In this document: positions 11,197-21,935 of the stretch, one piece after another | How positions within the stretch are numbered: position 1 is the stretch's first letter | How the letters are laid out: the number at the start of each line of letters is the position of its first letter | Assembly (NCBI GenBank): GCA_021030905.1 | Contig: JAGFMI010000023.1 | Location: forward strand, 434,001-498,000 | Length of the DNA: 64,000 nt | Direction of reading: 5' to 3' | Source: Pyrenula massariospora | Taxonomy: Eukaryota; Ascomycota; Eurotiomycetes; Pyrenulales; Pyrenulaceae | Position numbers and translations under genes: made by a program | Notes under the pieces: model-generated | The model's database searches: none | The model's input: only the letters and a program-made list of their open reading frames with translations | Told to the model about the DNA's origin: nothing

Positions 11197-11601
11197 CTAG
11201 TCCTTCCAGATGCTCTTGACGGTCTCAGTGATGCTGATACCTCCAAATAACCAGTCATTGCTATTCCTTCCACATTGCATGACTGTTCCGGAGTTGCGTT
11301 TGATTTTTCTGCGAGTAGTTGGTCGTTCAGCGGACGATGTCGAAGACGTCGACATCACTGATATGGACGAATCTGTCCGCGATGGCTTTGCCGGTCGACT
11401 AGCTGGAGCTGTTGGAGATGTAGCCCGACGAGACAATCCAGGCCTCATAGACGGTGGGGAAGCGGTGATGATTGAGATCTCTCGGGGAGGCGACTTGGCC
11501 CTTTGCTTGGAGCCGAAGAATGATAGGCTTGTAGATGCCCTCGTCAACGAGGGTCGGGGATGGAATGGCATAGCCTTTGAGTTTGATGCTGTTGATGCCA
11601 T
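11197..11601 (-). CDS. Small conserved fungal protein with C-terminal CGRNSNDWLFGG motif
   Basis: A single-exon frame of 134 aa starts with ATG at 11601. The first 95 residues are basic, Ser/Pro/Thr-rich and probably disordered (SRRATSPTAPASRPAKPSR and similar). The C-terminus is compact: KRNSGTVMQCGRNSNDWLFGG followed by a short amphipathic end, ETVKSIW. I recall this C-terminal block in many otherwise dissimilar short ascomycete proteins of unknown function, which is the main reason to call the frame real. There is no signal peptide or membrane segment, so a cytosolic or nuclear place is likely. Overlapping frames on the plus strand (11210..11620) and in another minus phase (11399..11743) lack such conservation and are taken as shadows. 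Confidence 0.7.
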   Translation of the reverse strand: MASTASNSKAMPFHPRPSLTRASTSLSFFGSKQRAKSPPREISIITASPPSMRPGLSRRATSPTAPASRPAKPSRTDSSISVMSTSSTSSAERPTTRRKIKRNSGTVMQCGRNSNDWLFGGISITETVKSIWKD

Positions 11602-14600
11602 GATGCTTGATCGTAGCTAGGTATGATAATGCGTGAAGGATGAGGAGGAGGCGAAAAATGAGGCAGAGACCTGGAGACGGAAGTGGCGGTTGAAGATCAC
11701 AATGCGAGGCTGGCTCGGTGTCTGTGGTACAAACAAAATACAAACGGATGGCTTTGCAAATTGTATAGTTGGAAGATTATCAAAGGGGGACGTACGAAGT
11801 ATTTGAACTCGTTGAGGCCGCATCTTCTCACAACATCTGATGGTGGGGTATGTTGCATAACCCGGACGAATTAGGTGGGCCAGGGTACGTTTTCAGGTAA
11901 AGTGTCAAAACATAGAAACATAACGCCTGAACGAAACTCTACAATGATCGTGTGACGAGCCGAGGTCTTTCGCCGTCAGTCGCTAGAGCCACAAGGGGAA
12001 GAGGCTCAACTGTTTCAAAATACCAGGGTCCAACTCGGGTCCTGGATTTGGTTCTCGTTGGGCCCTGGATCTCACGCGAATCATCGGGCTACAACGGGAT
12101 GGGAGGGCCATAAGTGGGCTAGACTGGCGAGTTGCTCGTCTAGAAGCATTCAGCGGGAAAAGACACTGATTCGGCGGGGTAGGGGTCTGTTGTGCCTCAC
12201 CAACAACAGGATCTCACAGCGAAAAGTCGGCAGAGTTGGGGACAGATTCAGCGCATGTTGGACTTTGGTGAGCGTGACGCCGGGGAAACATCGGTCCGAC
12301 AAGGCCTTCCGTCGGCACCGCTGGATCGGTCACTCGGCCCACTCGACTGCTAGCTCTCGGTCCGCAGTCGGGCATTTATTCCTTTTGATTGATTCATTTC
12401 CTCCTTAATGTCGAGGGAATTCTGGATGTGCTTTCGCTATCTTGTTTGTTTAATAGAAATGGAACCGGACTTAAGCAAGCTCTTGGCCCGTTAATTTCAC
12501 GCCGCACGGCGAATCGCAAGTCATCCGGTATATGGGCGGGATGTGTGCAAGTTTTACTCCGTGACTGTATTCACTTTACCTGCCATTAATAAGCTACAAG
12601 TGCCAATGTAGATATCGGATCACGCTTTCCCTCCATTAGAAGTGATTTTCCCAAAGGCTCCAGCCGCGTCAAGGGCGGAACTCCCTTGCAAGATACGAGC
12701 AATTTTCCGAACGCGAATACCTCCGCTGCGCAGGAATTGCGCATATTTTCGCCTATTGTGCTTTGGATAACAGTTTCATGTAAAGAGCTCACGACTTACA
12801 GATCCGATCTTTTCCATCTCAAGCCAAAACCAACAGTGTCCTGGTCAAGTCATGGGCACGGGCATAGTGCAAGGAGATAGAAGACCAACCCTTTTTGCTA
12901 CCAAACTATCCTGCGTCTACCGCTTAATTCCCGTGTCCAAACTCCATTCAGCGGACAGTTGAGTTCATGAGACAGTTATCCACGAACTCCATTTGCTCTA
13001 AATGGCTCTAGAGGCACGCCTTGACCTACGGCCCCACGCTACAACTATTCACGGCTACCACATGGGGGCAGAGCGGAAACACCCAGATCATTCGCCCACA
13101 CCCAAATGTTGTCCATTTCGCTTCGGCTTTCTGTTCAAGGTATGTACCGAGTATCCAGTTTTTGAGGAGAGTTTTCAAAACCAAAAATTTTCCCAAGGGA
13201 CAAATTCCGAAAAGCGTTTCACACGGGAATCAAGATTTGACTGCAGCACCGTTATTTTGACACACCAACTTTGGCTATTGAGACCCCAAAATTAGGTCCA
13301 GCGCACTGTCCAGATTTTGATCCAGACTATTGTGGAGGCGTCTGCCCCAGCCAGTTTACACCTTAATCCTTGTGGACATGTTTTACAGAGGTAAGACACC
13401 AACCATTGGAAAGTTTACCCATTAAGGTTGGGTACTTGGCTCGGCACCTTTGAGCTTTGATACACGGCCTCATTCGTCTGAGTCTATTTACCAACAATTT
13501 AAAGCCAGAATGCGACGCTAGAATAATAGATCTTGTGGAACCATGTATGCAAATCGGCTCTCCAAAAATTGGGTTGCTGGCCCAATGGCTCGTCACACAG
13601 TTGATTTCGAACAACTTGCCTTGAGACGGTAAGGTGGAAAGTTTGGTCTCGTCTGCTACGGCCGGATTCTCAAAGTAAGCCTTCCAACTTTTTCCTAGCG
13701 TCAATTGCTTCGTATTCACCTTTACGTGGTCTCCAATGGGGCGTTTACCTAGTTGTCTTCTTGAATACGCTGCGGCCTCAGGCCTTTATCACATTCGAAC
13801 TTCTTAATCATCAATGAGGTGTTCGGAAGATCAAGAAAATGAGCTACACGTGTTTGCGAATAGATCGCTTTCACTTTGAATCCTGTCACTTCGCACGAGC
13901 GCCACCAAACCGCAACGTACCCTCTGGATGCAAGGAATTTGATTCCTTGGCGCTCCCTTTAGATATTGCAACATAGCGACGAAACATGAAGGCCAACGAG
14001 AGCGGCAAGTCAAGGCAGCAGATTTCAAAACAAAGTCTTGGAACCTCTATTTCCGCTAAACCATGGTCCTCTAGAATGTGGCTAGAGTATCGTGCTTTCC
14101 CGTTATTTGGTTCATAGGCACTTGATTGTCGGGGAGATTCTTGAACCTTAAAAGCAATACACGCGTTCGTCGCTATGTGAATCGTTGAACCAAGCTTTGG
14201 GGGGGAGGGGGGGGGGGGTTATTCATAATCCAGGGCATATGATGACGTTCTTGATCTGTCATTGACTGTAGAAAAGGCAGATAACTCGGAATGCAAGGCT
14301 AATTTTAGCTCAAAACGGTAAGGAAGTAAGGGCACTGTCTCCGGAAAGCCACTACCATGGGCTTCGTAAAGGTAGGACACATACGTTTTGCTTCCAGACC
14401 CTGCCATGGGGATCCGATAGCACATGAATTGGAATACCCGATATGGCACGCTGATGGAAAATCCCAACGGTGTATGATACTGAACCGATCTATTAATCAA
14501 TCGATCCGGACTTGATAGTTTGCGTACGCTTCGCATGCGGGCTAGGTAGCTGGGTTGAAATTGATCAAGAGCAGTGGTGGTACTTCAGAATTTTACCTTC

Positions 14601-14708
14601 GATGTAATAGACCAGGTATAGAAAGCATATGGAGTTATCTGCGAGAGTAGTGGCTTAATTAATTTTGAAAGAGTTGGTGTGCTCTATCGAGCATCGGTTC
14701 ATCTGCTA
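11602..14708. other. 3.1 kb interval without recognisable genes
   Basis: It has many short open frames in all phases but no domain, no splice-linked pair and no RNA gene. A homopolymeric G tract lies at about 14204..14218 (seven G, one A, then a longer G run). The sequence is not AT-rich and shows no long internal repeat. It may be decayed or purely regulatory. Confidence 0.5.
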
Positions 14709-14717
14709 AAGGACCTG

Positions 14718-14808
14718 AGGCTGGGTGACAGAAGTCGTGGCGCCGCCCTTCAAGCTCTTTAGGCCGATTATTAGCCGATACGAGGGCAGCAATTTCTGTC
14801 ACAAAGCC
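14718..14808. repeat. MITE-like inverted-repeat element, copy A (diverged)
   Basis: The left arm, CTGGGTGACAGAAGTCGTGG (from 14721), is matched in inverted orientation by GCAATTTCTGTCACAAAG (to about 14806). The arms share GTGACAGAAAT with copy B at 15182..15268. The element is about 90 bp with no coding capacity. The target-site duplication is not clear. Confidence 0.55.
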
Positions 14809-15181
14809 CCGACAGCCTCGACCTATGGGCAAGTTCCTAAGACTTGCTAGGCTTTGTTTCCCCACGCCCTAACTTTTGGCGGCCACGCCAAGCAGTGACA
14901 CAGTGCCACGAGTGCCTGCAGGTGTCCACCTACGTACCCAGCATCAACACTCACTCATGAATCTTGGCGGTTCATTGCACATCTATGTTACACCCATGCT
15001 GGTAACAATGGCGGCGAGGAAGGGAGGGGAGCGGTCTTTGAGGAGATGGATGTACGTTATGCCATCGTCTACGCTGACATCTCCACCTTACTCTTAGTCC
15101 CGCCCGGCCTCTCCCCCATGCTTGCACTGATGCCAAGTCGGGAGACCAGTTTCCGTAATCTGGGGAAAGTTTAAATCTGGA

Positions 15182-15268
15182 CTGGGTGACAGAAATCGTG
15201 GCCAATTGTTTTGGCGTGGTGCTGGGGAGCTTCTGGCAAAACAATCAGCCACGATTTCTGTCACCCAG
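15182..15268. repeat. MITE-like inverted-repeat element, copy B (near-perfect hairpin)
   Basis: The left arm 15182..15212 and right arm 15238..15268 are reverse complements over 31 nt with two mismatches; both outer ends read CTGGGTGACAGAAATCGTGG. The loop is about 25 nt. The same terminal motif occurs in copy A 370 bp upstream. Length and lack of coding capacity fit a small non-autonomous DNA transposon, or half of a larger foldback element. Confidence 0.65.
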
Positions 15269-15484
15269 CCTCGAATACCTGCCAACAGGGGCTACTGCAA
15301 AAGTTCCATAATCTCACCTACTCTCCCGCATGGTGTGAAGAATCTCTTCCATTGGGCTCTGTGGATACGGTCACTTGTATCGACTTGAGAGAACAAATTC
15401 CCTCCCTTGGGTTGGCCACGTTTAGACGTACGGACGCTCGTCTTCGCGCTTTGTCTCTCGCTTTACCTCCTCGGTGAACTCACG

Positions 15485-16303
15485 ATGCCTGATCCTATTA
15501 CTCTTACGACTGCTTCAGCTTCAACTTCCTCAGAACCTCCCTCGTTTGTCGCTGACCTTCCGACCCTCCTCGCTTTAGGACTCGCTCTCTCGCTGCTCCC
15601 AGCCGCTCAACTCCTTACGCGATCCATCCTACCTACCACTACCTCCTCGACTTACAAATGGCTCTCGATCTGGTTCCTCTACGATGCCCTGACACACTTC
15701 CTTATCGAAGGCGCATACCTATACCACTGCTTCTTCTCCTTCACGACCCTCCCGGCACAAACCGCCGACTTCCCACACCCGGCCAGCATTGGCGCAGGAG
15801 TTGGCAAAGGCGTCTCGGGGCCATTCCTGGGTGAGTCGACGAGAAGATATGGTAGCTGGTATAGTAGCGCTCCAATGGCGAGGCTGTGGCAGGAGTACGC
15901 AAAAGCGGATGCTCGTTGGGGCGGCGCAGACTTGACTGTCATCTCTCTGGAGCTGCTCACAGTCTTTCTGGCCGGTCCCTGCGCGACCTATTGCGCCTAT
16001 CTCATTCAGCAGATCCACAAGACTTCCTCGGCAAAATCCAGCCGCTTCCAGGCGCGTCTATGGTTTCTAGCCACCATGCTAAGCACGGGTGAATTGTACG
16101 GCGGTTTTATGACCTTTGCCCCTGAGTGGTTAAGTGGTAGTGCGTGCCTCGAAACCAGCGATCCGATCTTTCTGTGGGGATACTTGATTTTTGCAAACAT
16201 GATCTGGGTGTTTGTCCCGATTTGGGTTCTGTGGGTTGCTAGCTCGGAGGTAAGAGCGGCTTTTGAGAAAGGAAACTCGGTAGGGGGCAAGAAAGGGTTG
16301 TGA
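15485..16303 (+). CDS. EXPERA-domain membrane protein (emopamil-binding protein / sterol delta8-delta7 isomerase relative)
   Basis: A single exon of 272 aa. The first in-frame ATG is at 15485; the open frame extends upstream to 15407 but without an ATG. Five hydrophobic segments are visible. They include LPTLLALGLALSLLPAAQLL, the active-site helix KWLSIWFLYDALTHFLIEG (His about 71, Glu about 75), ELLTVFLAGPCATYCAYL, GELYGGFMTFAPEWLSG and YLIFANMIWVFVPIWVLW. Order and motifs match the EXPERA fold of EBP and TMEM97 relatives, with the H..xE pair of the isomerase kept. It is expected in the ER membrane. Many fungi carry such EBP-like proteins besides the ergosterol enzyme ERG2, which is unrelated in sequence. 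The true substrate here, whether sterol or a secondary metabolite, is open. It starts about 215 bp after MITE copy B. Confidence 0.88.
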   Translation: MPDPITLTTASASTSSEPPSFVADLPTLLALGLALSLLPAAQLLTRSILPTTTSSTYKWLSIWFLYDALTHFLIEGAYLYHCFFSFTTLPAQTADFPHPASIGAGVGKGVSGPFLGESTRRYGSWYSSAPMARLWQEYAKADARWGGADLTVISLELLTVFLAGPCATYCAYLIQQIHKTSSAKSSRFQARLWFLATMLSTGELYGGFMTFAPEWLSGSACLETSDPIFLWGYLIFANMIWVFVPIWVLWVASSEVRAAFEKGNSVGGKKGL

Positions 16304-17080
16304 ATACAAAATCAAGGGGCTCAGTTAATGACAAATATAACCATGATCGTCGGCGGAGGAGCTGCTGCGTACCGGGGAAGAGATGTCCAGGCATTCAGCA
16401 ACAAAAATAAGAGTGGCTTGTCAATTGAGAGGTAATCTAAACCATATGACGGGGTACAGGAAGAATCAAAGGCGCAAGTCACGCTTTAGCAGAAGAATCA
16501 AGTTTAATCAAAGGGGTCGATGCTTAGCGGTCAGGCGGGCAAGTCAGGGTTACGACCCAATTCATGACTGTCGGAGCTCTTGTGGGTATGTAGGAAAGAG
16601 GGAGAAAAAGAAATAACATTTTACCCAAAAAAGTGAGAACTCATGATCAGAGTGCAATGGTCACTGCTCACTAAGCTCTTAACCATCTGGTCTTGACTTC
16701 ATATAAACAGAAGTACGCTGTCGTCGAATTCAACTCCAGACTTTATCCATGACCTTTCTTAATCTCTTTCTTTGAGACGCTCTCCTACAACTGTTCCCTC
16801 CTCCACACGCCTTTACATCAAAATGTCCTGGCCTTGCAGTACTTTCACGTTCTCATCAACTTAGATTTTCTCGTCCTGTCCTTGCCTGATTCCTATCTAC
16901 CAATTCACTCTAACCTCACCTTAAGTCTCCATCTACCAACCCTCGGGACAAGATACTTTGCCTTCACTGCCTTGCAATATCCTCTTCTATCCCGGAGCAC
17001 CAACCTTCAACATACCATCAAAAGCCTCATATCATCCTCGAACTCAACTCTCAGCTACGTGCAGAGTAGCTCTCTTGGTC
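16304..17080. other. Intergenic region upstream of the F-box-like gene
   Basis: The second half is CT-rich (about 16730..17040), as is common in fungal promoters and leaders. Only short non-ATG frames occur. No other feature is seen. Confidence 0.55.
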
Positions 17081-17549
17081 ATGGAATTTGCCATGGAATT
17101 TGCCCTGGCAGCTCGCAGCAGCGGGTCTCCCGACATTGATTCGAAGATGAGAACGCTCATTTTCCTTCCCAAGGTAAGCCTCAATAGCCGTTTTCCCTAG
17201 CCTCCCACTTACGAACTGATATCAGGATCTTGACCTGGTCACTCCCACTTCCACAGAAAAGGTGTCTCTCGTTTCTCTTCCAAACGAGGTGCTTCTCATG
17301 ATCTTCAAACTTCTCGTCAAGCGTTTCTCACCGCCACCGAACACCGATGTCACTGCATCAAGTTCCAGCAACTTCACTGCGGACCCGTCGAATTGTATTC
17401 ACCTAGCCCTGACCTGCAGGAAGTTGTTGGGCACGGCAACTCTTCTATCTTTTCCCGAGCCTTATGGTCAGTTTCCTTGGAGTTCCTGGCACACAAAGTA
17501 CTTGTGCAAATTGGAAAGCACTATAAGTGCTGCTATGGTATCTGGCTGA
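17081..17549 (+). CDS. Short F-box-like protein
   Basis: Two exons, 17081..17173 and 17226..17549, are joined by a 52-nt phase-0 intron (GTAAGC..CAG) and give 138 aa. The first ATG of the frame is at 17081 (MEFAMEFALAARSSG). Exon 2 carries VSLVSLPNEVLLMIFKLLV, an F-box-like helix set, then IHLALTCRKLLGTA, the usual following helix. F-box proteins recruit substrates to SCF ubiquitin ligases through Skp1. The protein stops soon after this domain, so no substrate-recognition part is visible. Either it is a short family member or the 3' part has decayed; the frame 17393..17755 in another phase might be a remnant. No membrane segment is present. Confidence 0.62.
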
Positions 17550-18723
17550 AAGGGGGCTGTCATTCAGTCAAAGCGCTCTGTCCACGGCACTCGATGGCGG
17601 AGATCAATGGAAAACCAATTCACGATCCAATAATTGTAGAAATTGTTCATCACAGACGTGAGCAAGCTCGCTCCATGTCACATCCTGCTCAGCTTGTTCA
17701 CGAATTCTCCAAAACGTGCCACGATATAGAATGGCTCGAAGATCGGACCAACTAGGCGGAAAGGTTAGCAACCCGGGAGGTGTCTTGAAGGATATTTTAC
17801 TGATGAAGCCCCTCAGAAAGCAGGACAGCTCTATACTCTGAGGGCAAGCGTGCTTCATCATCAACAAAGCTTAATGCGACACAATGCAACAAACATATTG
17901 GGGCGGCAGTTCTGGATTTAAGCTGAAAATCTTTGCTTTCCATGCGCACATTCCCGTTATCATTGGGCAAATGAGCATCCGATTTGGCATTCACCATCGA
18001 CTGGACACTGCACATGCAATCTGTCCAGTATCTTGCGAGCCGGGCCGGTTTTCGCGCAGGAGCTGGCTAGTACAAACAAAAGTTCTCTCCAGGGCATTGC
18101 CTTTGAGACCCCGAGTTTCTTCATAGCATCCAATCTTAATCCCATCGATCAGCTAAAAATTATCATCACAAACTTCTAGCCCCTGAATCTTGCGCGATAT
18201 CCCTCTCCGTTGATGAGCGCTGCCCCTTTCGCTGAAAGCTCTCTCACCCCGATACCACCTGCACCCACAACCAAGCCGACACTACTTTTCACACGCCCAT
18301 TACCTCCTTAGCATCCCGTCCATCCGCCCGGGGACTGCTTTGCCACGCACGTCCCACCATGTCCGCTTCCTGTCTTCTCCTTAACCATCGGTCCTACTCC
18401 TTCTGATTCAATGACAAAAGCACAACGGCCCGGAAGGGATAAGTGTACGAAAGGGTGTTGCAGAATTTCTTCCATGTCATACAACCTACTCACAGTCTCG
18501 ACCGAGAATGCGTGCCCGTCACATACCGTGAGCGTTTGATGGGGGGCGGTCCCATTTGCTATCCCGCCGATTTTCTCCATCCGCGGTGAACAAGTATGAA
18601 GTGATCTGATCGTTCATTGCTGTCTATCGTTGTGCTTTTAAAATGCGGGAAGAACTGCCGTTATCATCGTGCAACGAATCTCGTCTCGTCCCCTCCCCTC
18701 CCATCTAAGATCTCTATCCAACC
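17550..18723. other. Intergenic region between F-box-like gene and CRY-DASH 3' end
   Basis: 1.2 kb. Short overlapping frames occur on both strands (for example 17604..17867 and 18308..18580 on minus) without domains or plausible splice partners. It should include the 3' UTR of the minus-strand CRY-DASH gene at the right. Confidence 0.5.
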
Positions 18724-20672
18724 TCAACGAGGCTCTGCCTCTGCATCGGCAGCCACCTTCCTCTCTTTATCCATCTGCCCCATTCTACCTTGTTTCCCCG
18801 AGTATCCATTCGGCCCAAATCCCCTTCCCCTCCCGCCTCCACCACCTCCCCTCGCTCCCCTATACCCTCCACCGCCCCTTCCACCCCTCCCCCTCTCCCC
18901 ATTCCTACCTCCTCGATTCCCACCCGCCCCACCACCCCCCTTCCGATCCACCCTAAAATCAATCCTCTTCAACGGCCTCTCCACCCACTCCACCCCCTTC
19001 AACCCCAACCCCTCCCTCTCCCCCTCGGGCACACACCACCCCTGCCACACCCCCTGCACATCCCCCACCCCCCGCAACTCCTCCACCCACGCCCTAATAT
19101 ACTCTCCACTTTTATCATAATCAAACGCCTGCTTCACCGGATTAAACACCCGACTCTCCCCCCGCGGATCATTCCCCACCCCGGCCACGTACTGCCAGTT
19201 GCCCCAGTTGCTGCTCACATCGTAATCGATCAGGTTACACTCGTACCACTCGGCGCCCACCCGCCAGTCGAAGCCGAGGTGCTTGCTCCAGAAGCTGGCC
19301 ACGTTCTGGCGCGCGCGGTTGCTCGTGTAGCCCGTGTGCACGAGTTCGCGCTGGCTCGCGTCGATCAGGCCCGTGCCCGTCTCGCCGCGCAGGAAGCGCT
19401 CCAAGGCGTGCTTGTTTTCTGGGGAGGAGGAAGGATTTTTCCAGGGGTACGAGGCGTCATCGCGGAAGCCGGAGAGGCGGAAGAGGCGCGGGCCGAACTT
19501 GCGCGTGCACAGGCGCATGTAGTCGCGCCAGAGGAGCTCGAAGCGGATCCCCGCCGTGCCTTTGGTTTCGCCGGCGCCGTAGCCGTTGGTGTTCTTGTGG
19601 GCTTTCCAGGTCGCGGCGTCCGGGTGGGCGTTGTCGGCGTCCTCGAATGCGAGGAGGGCGGCGTGGATCTGGCGCGCGGAGATGCAGCCGAGCGCTAGCC
19701 AGGCGGAGAGCTTGGTGCTGAAGTCGAGGCCGAGGAGGCCGTTGCGGGTGTCTTTGTAGGAGGTCGCGGCGCCGGTGGTGAGGAGGTGTGTGAGGCGGGC
19801 GTGGGCCGTGGTGGAGCCGCCGGAGAAGGGGTGGGCGGATTTTGTGGGGGAGGGGTATGAGGGAGGATTGGAGAGCGGTGGGGAGGTGGTTAGGGGGGCT
19901 AGGAGGGAAGATTTGAGGGAGTCGAGGTCCGTGGGAATTGTGAAGGGGGCGGGTTGTGCGGGGATGTTGGTGGGGAGGGGTGGGAGCTTAGAGGGCGTTT
20001 TGAGGACTTTTCGAGGTGCGTTGCGGAGGGGTTCGACGGTCTTGCGGAAGGAGGTGAAGACATCGGGGAGGCCACTGGGTTTGGAGAATGGGAGGTCGCG
20101 ACTGTGGAATAGGATTAGTGTGTGGGTAGCAATTGAAAGGCCTAACCTTACTCGTCGATGTAGTATTTCTCGTCTATCCAGAGCTTGAACTCTTTTCCCT
20201 CGGCCTGAACAACTGTTTTGACTTCTCTCTCTTCTCTCTTTTCTTCCACGCCTTCTTCACTTGTCATCCACACACCCACAGCCTCGACATCGTCCTGCGA
20301 CTTGAAGGCCTCAAGCAAGTCTTTGGCGACTTGTCCTAGCAATCCTACCCGGATGCTCAAGCCCGAGCCAACGCCTTCCAGTGCACCTTTCAGGTCCCAT
20401 ACGCTCTCAACGATGAAATTTGCTCGGTGGGGCCCGCATCTCCAAAAATTCCCATGTTGTGATCGAGCTTCGGGGTAAGGTGAGCGGTCGTCGGATGAGG
20501 CCAGGAAACCTGATACTTCTATTTGCTGAGCAGGGAAGACATAGACTGGGAGGAGATGGGTGTATGGATGCTGTGACTGCGAAAAAGTCTTGCTAATTTC
20601 GTGAAAGAGTGGATTATCGGCGAGGCGAAGGTCTCGCCGCAAAAGATAAATGAGCACACGCTGTGACATCAC
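18724..20672 (-). CDS. DASH-type cryptochrome (CRY-DASH) with C-terminal RGG tail
   Basis: Two exons on the minus strand, 20672..20152 and 20101..18724, are joined by a 50-nt intron (GTAAGG..CAG, phase 2) and give 632 aa. The N-terminal photolyase domain begins SQRVLIYLLRRDLRLADNPLF, with WIDEKYYID followed across the splice by DRDLPFSKPSGLPDVFTSF. The FAD-binding half shows LSAWLALGCISARQI, FELLWRDYMRL, TGTGLIDASQREL, GYTSNRARQNVASF and WYECNLIDYDVSSNWGNW, all CRY-DASH hallmarks. The last 85 residues are Gly/Arg-rich with many RGG units, as known from fungal CRY-DASH proteins; the tail probably binds RNA or carries methylarginine. Family members bind FAD and MTHF, repair lesions in single-stranded DNA and act as blue/UV-A light sensors. 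Exon 2 is strongly GC-biased. The start at 20672 follows from MSQRVLIYLLRRDLR. Confidence 0.95.
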
Positions 20673-21935
20673 GATAGGGATTGGGTAGAAATGAAAAATT
20701 GTTCATGGACTGGAGAGAACACGGCGACGAGGAGGCATTAGAAGTAACGTCGCGAAAGGCAGTCTCATCTGGCACCTGACATGTTGGTCCCCTTAACGAT
20801 GCTGCAGTGCCAGCATTGCAGGAGGGCGGCAGACAGCCGCTTGACAGACATCCGCAAGCTAACGAAGGTCCTGGCGTCAGAGAAGGCACGGTTCACCAAC
20901 GGGAATGACATCTTAGCACAACAGCTAGAGATCTGTATCTCTCTGCTGTCAATGCATTACATGCGCAACAGCTCCCTCCGAGTGACCGGTCACGTAAAAG
21001 CGGTGTACCCACGCTGGAGCGGTGGTGGCAGGTCTGGTCGTATCCACGGTTCGTGAAATACGGCGCTAGACCGGATCAACGCCGAGGTCATTTGAAGCTC
21101 AGTCGAGAGGACGGCGGGCTCGCTTTGGCAGAATTCGGGCCAGCTGTTTGACGATTTAGGTCATGATGCCCTCACTTCGGGCAATTTGGAGTGTCTGGAG
21201 AACCGACATGTCCGGCGAGTCCAGACCAGCGGGAGACCGCAAAAGGCAACGGGTGGAATCTGAGTCGACGGTGTTGGCGTGAAGCAGGAACGGCGGCGGA
21301 CGATTGGCGAAAAACGATCTCGACTGTAAGACGTCAAGATCGCCTTCTGCGACAGCTGGGAGCCGACAAACGTGCATTAGCCGCGATTCATCCAGATCCG
21401 ATCGTCGGCTTTTCCGTCTTGGTAAATGACAGGGGACGCCATATCGGCAGACCGCAATTCGCCGTCACCAGCGTCAGAAAGTCCATCCAGACGATACATA
21501 ACGCGGTTTTTCCATGATAGGTGGGAATGCGAAATGGGAAATGGATGCCCCTTACCCCTCGCCGTCCGCTCTACATGGCCGTCGTACGGGTCGCAGACGC
21601 CCGCATGCTGAAAGCTTTCTACCTGAGTCGTGCAAAGCATTGGAAAAGCGATCCGCCACATGACATCTCAACCTTGGAAAAATCGACAGCTCTGCCAGTC
21701 AAGTACCACTGACACTTGCGTACCTTGAAACAAATTTTCCGAGTCATCGCTGCCGCTAGCCGCGTACGTGTTCCCCGACGACGCGATGCTACAGAGACAA
21801 ACCACAGATTGAAAGGAGCTCGCAACCGACGTGGCATGTCGGTGAGACTACGGCCGCGTTCCGATTACCCAATACGTTGTCTGATGACCAGATGATTGCT
21901 TTTAATATGTTTCTGCAGCTAAAAGCAGAATCTGT
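20673..21935. other. Intergenic region between CRY-DASH and glutamate decarboxylase
   Basis: 1.26 kb with dense short overlapping frames on both strands, for example 21191..21517 plus and 21377..21661 minus. None has domain content. The left end should hold the CRY-DASH promoter and the right end the GAD 3' UTR. Confidence 0.5.

Noticed and set aside
14199-14220. Poly-G run as a telomere or element end
   Set aside because: It is a short homopolymer without telomeric TTAGGG units or flanking repeats.
18790-19698. 302-codon plus-strand open frame opposite CRY-DASH
   Set aside because: The Pro/His/Arg-rich composition is the mirror of the RGG tail and GC-rich exon. There is no homology or start context.
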